Shown here in pieces: positions 1 through 9,500 of a stretch of 64,000 nt of DNA. A program made the position numbers and the translations under genes. The DNA is from CAIJXB01 sp964455905 (GTDB lineage: Bacteria; Chlamydiota; Chlamydiia; Chlamydiales; Rhabdochlamydiaceae): NCBI GenBank assembly GCA_964455905.1, contig CAYVYN010000007.1, positions 42,352-106,351 of the forward strand, written 5' to 3'. Position 1 is the stretch's first letter. Each line of letters begins with the position of its first letter. The notes below the pieces were generated by a model that saw nothing but the letters and a program-made list of their open reading frames with translations, did not search any database and was not told the DNA's origin.

Positions 1-101
1 TAATCAAATTAAATTGAAATAAAAAAAACAATAAAACATTGCAAAAAATAAAAAAATCACATTATAATGCCGCCGTTTAAAATAATAAAAAAGGATTTTT
101 C

Positions 102-935
102 ATGAAACCTATTTCTTTTTTCACTCCAGTTTACTTCGGACACCATGCAAAGACTTTGGGTCATACTATTTTAGAAAAAACAGACGACTTCTTTTTCTTA
201 GGAGGAAGAAAAGCTCACGTTATTCCAGAATTTGAAACTATTAATAAAAGCGAAGGGACTTTTTATAAGACACATAAAGCTTCTATGTTGCAAACGGTCT
301 GTAAAATAGTAGCCTATGCAACCGTTATTATACCAATAATTGTTCTTACAGTTAAGGTTTGTCTTCGCTACGCATACCGCTTCCACGAAATAAACACTAA
401 TAAAGATTTAAATATTAACCTTGAAAACATATTAAAACCATCTTTTAGGATCACTACCAAAGGGTTAGACGCGACATTTAAAAGAACAATTCTACCTCTC
501 GATTACGCTTTCAATCTCTCTGTAAATGACGTAGCTAAAAATCAAATCAAACTAATTCCTGAAAAATTTGATTTAGCAAAAGGGATTGCTGAAAACACTC
601 AAATCGGGTACTCCAATTTAAAAGCATATAAACAGACTTACTTTGAAGTAAGAACCTACCAATCCTCACCAGATAACGATATGAGCTTTGTGGTTACCCC
701 AAAGGACATTAACAAAACTCGTATAAAACTCTCAGCTGATACTCGTTATAGATTAACACCTGGATTACTAGCATCACTTGCTATAACCTGGGAAGGTTCA
801 GATGACTCTTCCTCCCAGATAAAAGATGGAATAAAACGGAACGGCAAATCTTCATTACCCCAGTACAAAGACGAAAAACTACGGTTTTTATGCAATGAGC
901 GCGAAGGTTATATTTCGACTTACTTACCAACTTAG
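102..935 (+). CDS. Hypothetical membrane protein, possible Inc-like secreted protein
   Basis: A 277-residue protein I do not recognise. It has one strongly hydrophobic stretch at about residues 64-90 (VCKIVAYATVIIPIIVLTVK) that could form a single long or bent membrane segment. The flanks are soluble and rich in Lys, Asn and Thr. There is no N-terminal signal peptide, so if it is exported it would use type III secretion, as chlamydial Inc proteins do; that is inference. The start is supported by an AAGGA Shine-Dalgarno sequence 8 bases before the ATG. It stands alone: the next gene runs the opposite way. The upstream 100 bases are extremely AT-rich and show no promoter I would defend. Confidence 0.6.
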   Translation: MKPISFFTPVYFGHHAKTLGHTILEKTDDFFFLGGRKAHVIPEFETINKSEGTFYKTHKASMLQTVCKIVAYATVIIPIIVLTVKVCLRYAYRFHEINTNKDLNINLENILKPSFRITTKGLDATFKRTILPLDYAFNLSVNDVAKNQIKLIPEKFDLAKGIAENTQIGYSNLKAYKQTYFEVRTYQSSPDNDMSFVVTPKDINKTRIKLSADTRYRLTPGLLASLAITWEGSDDSSSQIKDGIKRNGKSSLPQYKDEKLRFLCNEREGYISTYLPT

Positions 936-1058
936 TAAAAGAGTATAAATTAGTAAAAGAGCCTTGTCTAGCAAGCGCTCTTTTACTTTACCTCTGAAAC
1001 TTTAAAATTCAATAAAAATTCTAGATCTACCTGCAATCCATACAGATAAACAAACCAT

Positions 1059-2132
1059 CTATTTCTGAAATCGATCTAAAAATAAAGTTTGGCCCGCGTT
1101 GATATCAAGGGGCTCATCTTTTTCTATAAAATACCCCTTGTCCTTCAAGGAGGTTCTAACTCGATACTCTTTTACTTCTGAAGGAAAATGCAATTTAAGA
1201 GTTTTGGCGTTTTGCGATGAAATACGCATATTTCGCATTTCTCGCTTACTCCACTCAAGATCTACTTTACAACCGTTTTTCGTTTTCAGATTAAGAAGCT
1301 TTCCAAAAACACAAGGAGTAGGAAGGCAGGGCAAAACAAAAAAAGAGTCTTCTTTTTCTTTAAAAAATAAAAAGCGAATCAAGGAAGCTCCTCTGCCCAA
1401 AAAAGAAGGTATTTTTTGTTCTCCTAGACAAGGAAAAAGTGGCACAATCCCCTGTTTTTCTTCGTCACAAGCCCTAGGGACCAATCCCGCACTAAATCCC
1501 GCTAAGTAAATAGCTAAAAAGGCATCAAAAACACTTCGGTCCTTGACCTCTATTTTTTTTTCTACCTGTTTTAACAGATCCACTACAGGTCCCTCTTGCG
1601 ACTCTAAAGAATCAGAATAATCTTGTCCTAAAAAATGCCAAAGAGGAAGAATTTCCGATAGATCTTTTCTTTTTCTAATTTGATCCCAATCCCTTTTTTT
1701 ATTATTACCCAAAAAAAGTTCTTCCTTATCTTTGTTCAAAGATAAAGAGACACCCGAAACAAGTGATAATCGATCTCCTTGCAATAGGTTTTTTAAAAAA
1801 GTTCCTTCTTCGGTAAAAAAAGACAAACCTTCAACGGGAGTTTTTTCAACTACTAAAAAAATAGAATCTTCTTCAGCAGAAAGCCTAAAACGAAAATATC
1901 CATTAGGGCTATCTCCATACACACGAACACAAGAAGACATAAATTCCTGTTCGACGGTAAATGCAGAAACAGGACCTTTAATGTTCCAAAAAAAAGAAAG
2001 AGGCTCTCTATTATCTAAGCAAACAAGATCAAAAGCAGCAGGATAGACTCTAGTATACCAAGAAGTACCCGGAAGCAAGGCTTTATGTCCTGGAGTATGT
2101 GAATAGGCCTTAAATGGTTTAGCTATTTTCAC
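1059..2132 (-). CDS. Conserved hypothetical protein coupled to mtaB
   Basis: An unrecognised soluble protein of about 357 residues without signal peptide or membrane segments. The reading frame is open upstream to a TTG at 2168, but that would overlap mtaB by 50 bases. The GTG at 2132 is preceded by a strong AAGGGGG Shine-Dalgarno at 6 bases spacing and overlaps the mtaB stop by only 14 bases, so I place the start there. The arrangement implies translational coupling to mtaB and a shared transcript. The N-terminus after the new start is rich in aromatic and Gly residues (YSHTPGHKALLPGTSWYTRV). No function can be assigned; a role near tRNA modification would be guilt by association only. Confidence 0.7.
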   Translation of the reverse strand: MKIAKPFKAYSHTPGHKALLPGTSWYTRVYPAAFDLVCLDNREPLSFFWNIKGPVSAFTVEQEFMSSCVRVYGDSPNGYFRFRLSAEEDSIFLVVEKTPVEGLSFFTEEGTFLKNLLQGDRLSLVSGVSLSLNKDKEELFLGNNKKRDWDQIRKRKDLSEILPLWHFLGQDYSDSLESQEGPVVDLLKQVEKKIEVKDRSVFDAFLAIYLAGFSAGLVPRACDEEKQGIVPLFPCLGEQKIPSFLGRGASLIRFLFFKEKEDSFFVLPCLPTPCVFGKLLNLKTKNGCKVDLEWSKREMRNMRISSQNAKTLKLHFPSEVKEYRVRTSLKDKGYFIEKDEPLDINAGQTLFLDRFQK

Positions 2133-3396
2133 AAAAAACCCCCTTAAGACCTTGCGGACCATTTTCAATTAATTTTACAGAAACTATTTGGTTTTGTTTA
2201 AGCCCCTCGCCTTCCACAAATACAGGTAAAAAATTCTCTGTATGTCCAGAAAAAAGTCCTGATTCTTTATCTTTACTTTCCAAAAGAACTTTCACCTGCT
2301 TTCCTACATAGTCTTGTCTTAAACAAAAACCAACTTCTTCAGCTAGCTCCAACACCTTTCTTTTTCTTTTTTGAAGAACATCAGCTGAAACTTGGTTAGG
2401 ATAAAGCGCCGCTCTTGTTTTTTCTCTTTTACTGTAAGGGAACATGTGAACCTTAGCAAAACGAACCTTCCTCATAATCTCCAAAGTGTCTTCAAAATCA
2501 GCGTCAGACTCCCCCGGGAACCCTACAATTACATCTGTTGTAAAAGTAAAATCCAAACGGGCACGGCGCATTTTATCAATTGCCTCTAAAAACATTTGAG
2601 AAGTGTACTTTCGATTCATTCTTTTTAAAACAACATTAGACCCTGACTGGAGAACTATATGAAAAGAAGGACAGGTAGACCTTCCGTTTAAAACAGCATC
2701 CATTAAATCTTCGTCTACCTCATCTGGATCTATCGAAGATATTCTAAGCCTCTCAACTCCCTGTATTTGGTCAACAGCTCTTACTAAATCCGAAAGTCGA
2801 AGAGGCGACTCCCCCTCCTTAGGATTTCCATCAAAATCGCCAATATTAATCCCAGTCAAAACAATTTCTTTAAATCCTGTTTCAACAAGAGTTTCCACTT
2901 CTTTTAAAATATCAGATAGTCTTCTCGACCTGGATCTACCGCGTACGTAAGGAATAATACAATAGGTGCAAAAGGAATTACACCCGTCTTGAACTTTCAC
3001 AAACGCTCTTGTATGTGCTTCAAAATGACTAATTGCAAATTCAGGCCAAGATTCTTCAGGGAAAACTAAAGGAAGTAGATTCTCCTTTTCCTTGTTAGAA
3101 ACAACTTTTAAGACACCCGGAATCTCTTCAAACACCTTAGCATTTTTTTCTGCAGCACACCCAGTAACTATCACTTGGGCGTTTGGGTTTTGACGTGTAA
3201 TCTGTCTGATTGTTTGCCTACTAGAGCTATCTGCTGCATCTGTCACGGTACATGTATTAACAATACAAAGATCTACGGATTCCGACTCTTCAGCTCTGAC
3301 ATAACCTAGGGCTTGTAATTGATCTGTATAAGCCTGTGATTCATACTGATTTGTACGGCAACCAAGAGTAATTACTTTAAATTTTTTTCCAGACAC
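2119..3396 (-). CDS. mtaB: tRNA (t6A37) methylthiotransferase MtaB
   Basis: A radical-SAM methylthiotransferase that converts t6A37 to ms2t6A37 in ANN-decoding tRNAs. The order is an N-terminal UPF0004 domain with three cluster cysteines (C13 in LGCRTNQYES, C49 in VNTCTVTD, C80 in VTGCAAE), then the radical-SAM triad C139/C143/C146 (CNSFCTYC), and a C-terminal TRAM-like segment from about residue 365. The NQYES motif right after the first Cys is typical of the MtaB subgroup rather than MiaB (an NxxDS motif). The length of 425 residues is normal for the family. It is divergent from the SEC-C gene (109 bases between starts) and leads a two-gene minus-strand unit with the coupled unknown gene downstream. 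Confidence 0.93.
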   Translation of the reverse strand: MSGKKFKVITLGCRTNQYESQAYTDQLQALGYVRAEESESVDLCIVNTCTVTDAADSSSRQTIRQITRQNPNAQVIVTGCAAEKNAKVFEEIPGVLKVVSNKEKENLLPLVFPEESWPEFAISHFEAHTRAFVKVQDGCNSFCTYCIIPYVRGRSRSRRLSDILKEVETLVETGFKEIVLTGINIGDFDGNPKEGESPLRLSDLVRAVDQIQGVERLRISSIDPDEVDEDLMDAVLNGRSTCPSFHIVLQSGSNVVLKRMNRKYTSQMFLEAIDKMRRARLDFTFTTDVIVGFPGESDADFEDTLEIMRKVRFAKVHMFPYSKREKTRAALYPNQVSADVLQKRKRKVLELAEEVGFCLRQDYVGKQVKVLLESKDKESGLFSGHTENFLPVFVEGEGLKQNQIVSVKLIENGPQGLKGVFCENS

Positions 3397-3505
3397 AAAA
3401 TTCCTTCCAAATAAAAGCAGAAATTATGCCATAATGCTTTATGAAAAAGCAAGAAAACTTTATTAAGAAACCGACACTTCACCCTCAAAACAAAGGAAAT
3501 ATTTA

Positions 3506-4180
3506 ATGTCAACGTTAAGCCCTCCTGAACGTAATGCTCCTTGCCCCTGTGGAAGCAATAAAAAATACAAAAAATGTTGCGCTAACTCTTTTATAGTCAA
3601 ATATAACACGCTAAGCGAAGAAGAGCTTCAAAGTAGCTTTCCTAAGCTTTCAGCAGACGATGACGCCTTACTAATAAAACTTCATGCAGAAATAGAAAAA
3701 AAACCCGAGCTCCTGTCCTCTGAAGAATGCGAATACATAAAAAAACTCTTTACAATAAGAGACAATAACCCACTAAATCCTACGATCGCAAACTACATCG
3801 TAGACGCGTATGCAAAACTAAATTTAGAAGATAAAATGTATGCAACTATCAAAGAAAACTACGAGAAGTTTCCGACTTATCTACCTGCAATTACGGCAGA
3901 AGTATTAGCCTGCTTAAATAACAATCTTATAGAGCGAGCTCATCAAATATTGGGCCCCTACAATCAAATCAAAGAGCTATATCCCACAAGAACCACCTTT
4001 CACATCAGCGAGGTATCTCTTTTTGCTCACTCTAAAGTCCAATACGCTTGTAAAATAGATAATTTAGAAGAGGCAACTAACCACCTCAACACCCTAAGAA
4101 CGATTCATAAAGAAGGAAAAGATCCCTTATACGTGGATGCACAAAACGCAGTCGCACTACTTAAAGCAAGACTGCGCTAA
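3506..4180 (+). CDS. SEC-C motif protein with helical C-terminal region
   Basis: A 224-residue protein starting with a SEC-C zinc motif: C13-x-C15 and C24-C25 inside APCPCGSNKKYKKCC. This is the metal-binding module found at the C-terminus of SecA and in many small stand-alone proteins. The rest is predicted helical, possibly TPR-like (IVDAYAKLNLEDKMYATIKE), ending in a Leu/Ala-rich helix. The start has AAGGAAA 8 bases upstream. Its specific function is unknown; SEC-C proteins often bind ribosomes or protein partners. It converges with pssA, with only 6 bases between the two stop codons and no room for a dedicated terminator. Confidence 0.8.
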   Translation: MSTLSPPERNAPCPCGSNKKYKKCCANSFIVKYNTLSEEELQSSFPKLSADDDALLIKLHAEIEKKPELLSSEECEYIKKLFTIRDNNPLNPTIANYIVDAYAKLNLEDKMYATIKENYEKFPTYLPAITAEVLACLNNNLIERAHQILGPYNQIKELYPTRTTFHISEVSLFAHSKVQYACKIDNLEEATNHLNTLRTIHKEGKDPLYVDAQNAVALLKARLR

Positions 4181-4186
4181 AAAAGA

Positions 4187-5017
4187 CTACTCCTCATCTT
4201 CAGGCTCAAAGTCCTCTAAGGTTTTAGATTTTGAGCCAGCTATAAGACGAATAATAGAAAGAACCCAACCTAGTCCCACATAACCCCATGAAGCCATAGC
4301 TAAAATCAAAGGAAAAAAATAAAAAATTCCATAAAGGATAAAAAGGGCAATCAAAACAGTAGCAAAAACAAGGTAAAAAGACGGCACTCTAAAATGTAGC
4401 ACTTTTAAACTTGGAAACTTCCAATGGCTGACCATAAAAAAGCCAAGGACAATCATTGCGCTGCTTAGAATAATAACACGAGCTGTTTCTGTTACAGGGC
4501 ACCATCTTTGAACAAACGGTGATACAAGTAAAAGATTCAAAGACACAGCAGCTAAAGCTCCCGCAGGGATCGGAAGGCCAGTAAAATGTTTTTTCTGTGC
4601 TGCCATTAAAGCAACATCTCCCTTAGCTTCTGCTGCTTTTACATTGTAACGGACAAGTCTTAAAATACCACAAAGAGAAAATAGCATGCAGCCGATCACG
4701 GCAAAAAAAGAAAGCCCCGTCCCCTGCTCTAAAGAAAGACTCTTTAGCAATAAAACAGAAGGAGCGATACCAAATGAAACCGCGTCAGCAAGAGAATCAA
4801 ACATCACTCCAAACTCACTTTCCGCATGCATAATCCTAGCTACAGCTCCATCTAAAACATCAGCAAGAGCAGCCAAAAGAAGCAAAAGAACAGAAGCCTG
4901 CATAAACTGATAAACGCTAGTAAAAGGATCCAACATGTTAGATTTAAAAATCACAAACAATCCACAGCAAAGGGCAAATGCTGTAATCATATTTGGAACC
5001 AGATGAATTTTTCTCAT
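4187..5017 (-). CDS. pssA: CDP-diacylglycerol-serine O-phosphatidyltransferase
   Basis: Integral membrane enzyme making phosphatidylserine from CDP-diacylglycerol and L-serine, the first step to phosphatidylethanolamine. The complete CDP-alcohol phosphatidyltransferase signature is present: D56-G57-x2-A60-R61-x8-G70-x3-D74-x3-D78. About eight hydrophobic segments follow from the N-terminus (ITAFALCCGLFVIF) to residue 260. The length of 276 residues is typical of Gram-positive/chlamydial type II PssA. The C-terminus is acidic (EDFEPEDEE), which is cytosolic in such enzymes. A GGGGGAGG Shine-Dalgarno lies just upstream of the ATG. It converges with the SEC-C gene. Confidence 0.9.
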   Translation of the reverse strand: MRKIHLVPNMITAFALCCGLFVIFKSNMLDPFTSVYQFMQASVLLLLLAALADVLDGAVARIMHAESEFGVMFDSLADAVSFGIAPSVLLLKSLSLEQGTGLSFFAVIGCMLFSLCGILRLVRYNVKAAEAKGDVALMAAQKKHFTGLPIPAGALAAVSLNLLLVSPFVQRWCPVTETARVIILSSAMIVLGFFMVSHWKFPSLKVLHFRVPSFYLVFATVLIALFILYGIFYFFPLILAMASWGYVGLGWVLSIIRLIAGSKSKTLEDFEPEDEE

Positions 5018-5125
5018 ACGACCTCCCCCCTTTAATTGGAATCTTATGTTCTACAACAATATATCATAAGAAACCAAAAGACGGAATTTTTTTTCAGCTA
5101 CGACCCACAAAATTAAAATATGCAG

Positions 5126-5156
5126 TTGACTTAATACGAACTAAAATAGATATTCT
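5126..5156 (+). promoter_or_regulatory. Candidate sigma70-type promoter of the beta-barrel gene
   Basis: TTGACT at 5126-5131 matches the -35 consensus at five of six bases. The -10 is weak: TATTCT at 5151-5156 needs a 19-base spacer, and GATATT at 5149-5154 gives 17. The start codon is about 75 bases further. Supported only by pattern. Confidence 0.35.
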
Positions 5157-5230
5157 GCTCCACTCAACAAAGAGTCGTTAATTTTTTAATTTAAAAGCAC
5201 CTAAAAACAGTAAAACTCTAGGAGTTTAGC

Positions 5231-6058
5231 GTGAAAAAATTTTTTATAGCAGGATTGTTCACCTTACTTTGCCACAATACTGCGTCTTTTGCAGACAGCC
5301 AAGTCGAAACAAATCCAACCCCTCTTACAGGAGTTTATGCTTCTGTTTTTGGTGGGGGTGGCTCCATGATGTCTGGAGTTAGCCTTGTACAATTAGCCAC
5401 AGCGCTTTACGATAAAGATGACGGAGGCCCTGTTGCAGTAAACGCAAAAGGATCCTCAAACAGCAGCTCTTTTTGGCTTGTAGGGGGCAATATTGGATAC
5501 AATTGGTTTACTAAACCAGTAAGTTCCATGGGATTTAATGTATCACCATCTATCGAATTAGAAGGTTTATACATTGGTCAACATAAAATCAAAGGATCGC
5601 ACCAGAACAATAAAGATGCAAGCTTTACGCATATTTTTAAACTAACCCTTCCTGCAGATACAGGAGTCGGCTTGGTAAATATGGTGTTTGATTTTTGTCA
5701 CCAAAGTTGCCCAAAACTCCATGGATACATCGGAGCTGGACTTGGAATTGGACTCACGTCGATCTCTAATGCTAAAGCGATTCAAACAACACCTCCGGAA
5801 CCAGGAATCAACCATTTCAAAGGCGATTCTTCAGATGAAGGTCTCTCTTTAGCTGTCCAACCAAAACTTGGAATGCTTTTTGATTGCAGCTCTAGAATAT
5901 CTTTATTTGCAGAATACCGATTCCTATATCTTTCAAACTCAAACTACGAATTTGGTAGCACTACAGTCCCAGGACACGTAGCTACAACTAGTTGGCTGTT
6001 AAAAATGGGGTCCCAGCTGATGAATATTGGCGTCGTTGGAATTCGTTTCAAGTTATAA
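5231..6058 (+). CDS. Exported outer-membrane beta-barrel protein
   Basis: A 275-residue protein with a clear Sec signal peptide (MKKFFIAGLFTLLCHNTASFADS, probable cleavage after SFA). The mature part shows alternating hydrophobic/polar strands with Gly and aromatic girdle residues (GVYASVFGGGG, WLVGGNIGYNWF, LHGYIGAGLGIGL, SLFAEYRFLYL) and ends in an aliphatic/aromatic strand, GVVGIRFKL. This is the pattern of an eight- to ten-stranded Omp31/OmpW-like barrel. Three cysteines (FDFCHQSC, DCSS) could form disulfides, as is common in chlamydial envelope proteins. The start has a CTAGGAG Shine-Dalgarno. Probably a monocistronic gene, followed by a hairpin. The exact porin or adhesin role is not visible. 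Confidence 0.75.
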   Translation: MKKFFIAGLFTLLCHNTASFADSQVETNPTPLTGVYASVFGGGGSMMSGVSLVQLATALYDKDDGGPVAVNAKGSSNSSSFWLVGGNIGYNWFTKPVSSMGFNVSPSIELEGLYIGQHKIKGSHQNNKDASFTHIFKLTLPADTGVGLVNMVFDFCHQSCPKLHGYIGAGLGIGLTSISNAKAIQTTPPEPGINHFKGDSSDEGLSLAVQPKLGMLFDCSSRISLFAEYRFLYLSNSNYEFGSTTVPGHVATTSWLLKMGSQLMNIGVVGIRFKL

Positions 6059-6070
6059 AAAACAAAAAAA

Positions 6071-6119
6071 TTCGCTGGGTTATAAAGGAAGAGTCTCCTT
6101 TTTAAAATAACTCAGCGAA
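6071..6119. terminator. Long imperfect hairpin after the beta-barrel gene
   Basis: TTCGCTGGGTTAT at 6071-6083 pairs with ATAACTCAGCGAA at 6107-6119 (one G-U), with an inner AAGGA/TCCTT stem. On the plus strand no U-tract follows, but on the minus strand the hairpin is followed by an A7-derived U-run. It may act as a rho-independent terminator read from the right, or as a 3'-end stabiliser of the barrel mRNA. Confidence 0.55.
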
Positions 6120-6399
6120 CTTAATAAACCACAATTCCCCTTTTAAAACATCTCAATTACAAACATCCTTTTAGAGTTAGCAAGCGACGATCAAACACGT
6201 CACTGAAAAACCTTTTAGTACTGGTCAAAAATCCCAATAAGGGCTACAAATTATGGCAAAAAAAAAGAAAACCAACACAGCAAAATACTTCCTTTTTTTG
6301 AGCGAATGCGCTAAACACAAAACCTAAGTTCTTAAATTCATTTAACATAAGATTTTTAAAGTGCATTCAAGAAAAAAAACGTGGACGAAAAGCAGCGAA
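6120..6399. other. Non-coding stretch upstream of the nrdA control region
   Basis: About 280 AT-rich bases between the hairpin and the NrdR boxes. I see no convincing reading frame, repeat or RNA signature on either strand. A possible promoter (TGGACG at 6382-6387, 16-base spacer, TATATA at 6404-6409) sits at its right end, so that the first NrdR box would cover the -10 region. Confidence 0.4.
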
Positions 6400-6415
6400 C
6401 TACTATATATAGTGT
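6400..6415 (+). promoter_or_regulatory. NrdR box 1 upstream of nrdA
   Basis: The 16-mer ctaCTATATATAGtgt matches the NrdR-box consensus acaCwAtATaTwGtgt at all 10 core positions and at the three right-hand flanking bases. NrdR is the zinc/ATP-cone repressor of ribonucleotide reductase genes, and a chlamydial orthologue is known. The box overlaps a possible -10 element. Confidence 0.8.
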
Positions 6416-6431
6416 ATATAAGAGCAATACG

Positions 6432-6447
6432 CTACCAGATGTAGTGT
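6432..6447 (+). promoter_or_regulatory. NrdR box 2 upstream of nrdA
   Basis: The 16-mer ctaCCAGATGTAGtgt is a degenerate second NrdR box. It keeps the outer C and G of the core, the central AT, the right TwG and the flanking tgt. It starts exactly 32 bases after box 1, the three-helical-turn spacing typical of paired NrdR sites, which strongly supports both calls. It lies 117 bases before the nrdA start. Confidence 0.75.
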
Positions 6448-6563
6448 TCAAGAAAAACCAAACAAGCTTCACGAAAACTCTCCCCAGAAGAGTTCCTCGT
6501 CAAGAAAAAGGGATTTTTCCTAATAAAACAGTAAAAACGTTTAGATAATCAGGAGTTTTATCT

Positions 6564-9500
6564 ATGTCACAAAAACATAAATCCAGTGAAGAGTCGGCAG
6601 CAACTGATGCAGCAGCTTCTTTGCAAAATCCACTTGCTGCCTTACAGTCTTTATCTAAGGCAAAAAAGACTACCCCGTATGATGTAGAAAAAGACTCCTT
6701 TACTGTCGTTAAACGTAATGGATCTCTTGTTCCATTTAGAAGGGATCGCATTTTTAAAGCTTTAGAAATGGCCTTTCACGACACAAAAAAAATAGATAAA
6801 GCAACAGGCCTTAGCGAAGAAGTTCTAGCGCATATCAATGAAGTAGCAGACGCTGTTGCCGAAGAGCTTATCTACATGGCTTCTAAAGGAAGCTGCCTTA
6901 CAGTAGAAGGAATACAAGACCTTGTCGAAGTTACCTTGATGAAAAAAGACCATCACGATGTCGCTCGTGATTATATTATTTATAGGGATCAACACAAAGC
7001 TCTTAGAGAAGACTCTCCTCAAAGTTTAAAAGTTTCTCGCAAAGACGGCTCTATTGCACGATTTAATCCGATGAAAATTGCAGCCACTATAGAAGATGCT
7101 TTTAGAAGATCCAAAAGCATTGAAGGACCTTCCTCTGAATCTATTATCGAATCAGTAAACTTTATTACACAAACTGTCGTAGCAAAAGCAGTAGCTCTTT
7201 CCAAATCGCAAGAAGTTCTTAGCTTAAATACAATTCAAGACGAGATCGAATATCAATTAATGAAAGAAGGCCACTTTTCTGTAGCAAAAAGCTTTATTCT
7301 TCATAGATCTTTTATTGGAGAGCAATCCTCTACAGCTTTAGAAGAACCTGTACAAGAAGAAAAAAACCAAACAATTTTTGTTACAGTGGATGCTCTTGGC
7401 GAAAAAACTTTCGTTACAGAAAACCAACTCTTCCAAAGACTAAAATTTGCTTGCCGTGGACTTGAAAATACAGTCTCCGCAGAAATCCTACTTCAAGAGT
7501 CCATAAAAAATTTCTACGAAGAAATGAAAGAAACCGAAGTAGACCAAGCCAATATTATGGCAGCAAAATCTAAGATTGAAATAGAGCCAGCTTATTCTAC
7601 AGTAGCATCTAGACTACTACTCGATGTTCTTTATAGAGAAACATTCAAATCAAATGCTTCTTCACCTAATCTAGAATCTGCTCATAGAAAATACTTCAAA
7701 GAGTATCTACAAGAAGGTGTTAATCTAAAAAGGTTAGATCCTAAACTTTTAACTTACAATTTAGACAAACTTTCGCAAGCTATCCAAATTCAAAGAGATG
7801 ACCAATTTACCTATCTAGGATTGCAAACTCTCTACGATAGATACTTCATCCATGACAATGATCGCCGACTTGAAACTCCGCAAATTTTCTGGATGCGGGT
7901 TGCTATGGGACTTGCTTTAAATGAAGGAGAACAAAAAGACAAACGAGCTATTGAGTTCTATGATCTTCTTTCTTCGTTTGCATTTACCTCAAGTACACCG
8001 ACTCTGTTTAACTCAGGAACATTGCACTCCCAATTAAGTTCTTGTTACCTATCTACAATTAATGATGACCTTTCACATATCTTCAAAGTGGTTTCTGATG
8101 ACGCGCAGCTATCTAAATGGGCTGGAGGGATTGGAAATGACTGGACTAACGTAAGAGCAACAGGCGCAAAAATTCAAGGTACAAATGGAAAAAGCCAGGG
8201 AATTATTCCATTCTTAAAAGTAGCTAATGATACTGCTGTCGCAGTAAACCAAGGCGGAAAGCGTAAAGGAGCTATGTGTGCTTACCTAGAAACATGGCAC
8301 TTAGATATCGAAGACTTCTTAGAGCTTAGAAAAAATACGGGCGATGAGAGAAGAAGAACTCACGATATGAATATTGCAAATTGGATCCCTGATCTTTTCA
8401 TGAAAAGAGTTGTTGAAAGTGGATCATGGACACTATTTAGCCCAAGCGACGTTCCTGACCTACACGATCTTTATGGAGCTGCTTTTGATAAGAGATATGC
8501 TGAGTATGAAAAAATGGCTGAAAATGGAGAGATTAAGCTATTTAAAAAGCTAGAAGCCCTCCAACTATGGCGTAAAATGCTAAGTATGCTCTTTGAAACA
8601 GGCCATCCTTGGATTACATTTAAAGACCCTTCTAACATTCGATCTCCTCAAGATCATATGGGAGTTGTTCATAGTTCCAATTTATGCACAGAAATTCTCT
8701 TGAATACATCTGCTTCAGAAACAGCTGTTTGTAATTTAGGGTCTATAAACCTACCTATGCATATTGGACCTAACGGCCTTGACGAGAAAAAACTCTCGCA
8801 AACTATTAGAACAGCTATTCGTATGTTAGATAACGTGATCGACATTAATTTCTACCCAATCAAAGAAGCGGCTCACTCAAACCTACAACATAGACCTGTA
8901 GGGCTTGGACTTATGGGCTTCCAAGATGCACTTTATATGCAAAATATCAGCTACGCAAGCCATGAAGCTGTTGCTTTTGCCGATAAGAGCATGGAAATGA
9001 TCTCCTATTACGCTATTTTAGCTTCTTCTGAACTAGCTGAAGAAAGAGGAGCATATCCTTCCTACAAAGGATCTAAATGGGATAGAGGTCTTTTACCAAT
9101 TGATACGATCGCTCTTTTACAAAAAGAACGAGGACATCATCTTGAAATGGACACAAGCGTTTCCATGGACTGGTCAAAAGTAAGAGAGAGCATAAAAAAA
9201 TACGGCATGCGAAATAGTAACACTATGGCGATTGCTCCAACAGCGACGATCTCTAATATTACTGGAGTTTCTCAGTCTATAGAGCCTATGTATAAACATT
9301 TGTTTGTTAAATCTAACTTGTCAGGAGAGTTCACAATTCCAAATCTTTATCTAGTAGAAAAACTAAAAGAGATGAGCCTTTGGGATGAGCATATGCTAGA
9401 TGATTTAAAATATTTCGATGGGTCTATTGCAGAAATCGATAGAATTCCTCAAGACATCAAACAAATATTCTTAACGGCATTTGAAATTGCACCAGAGTGG

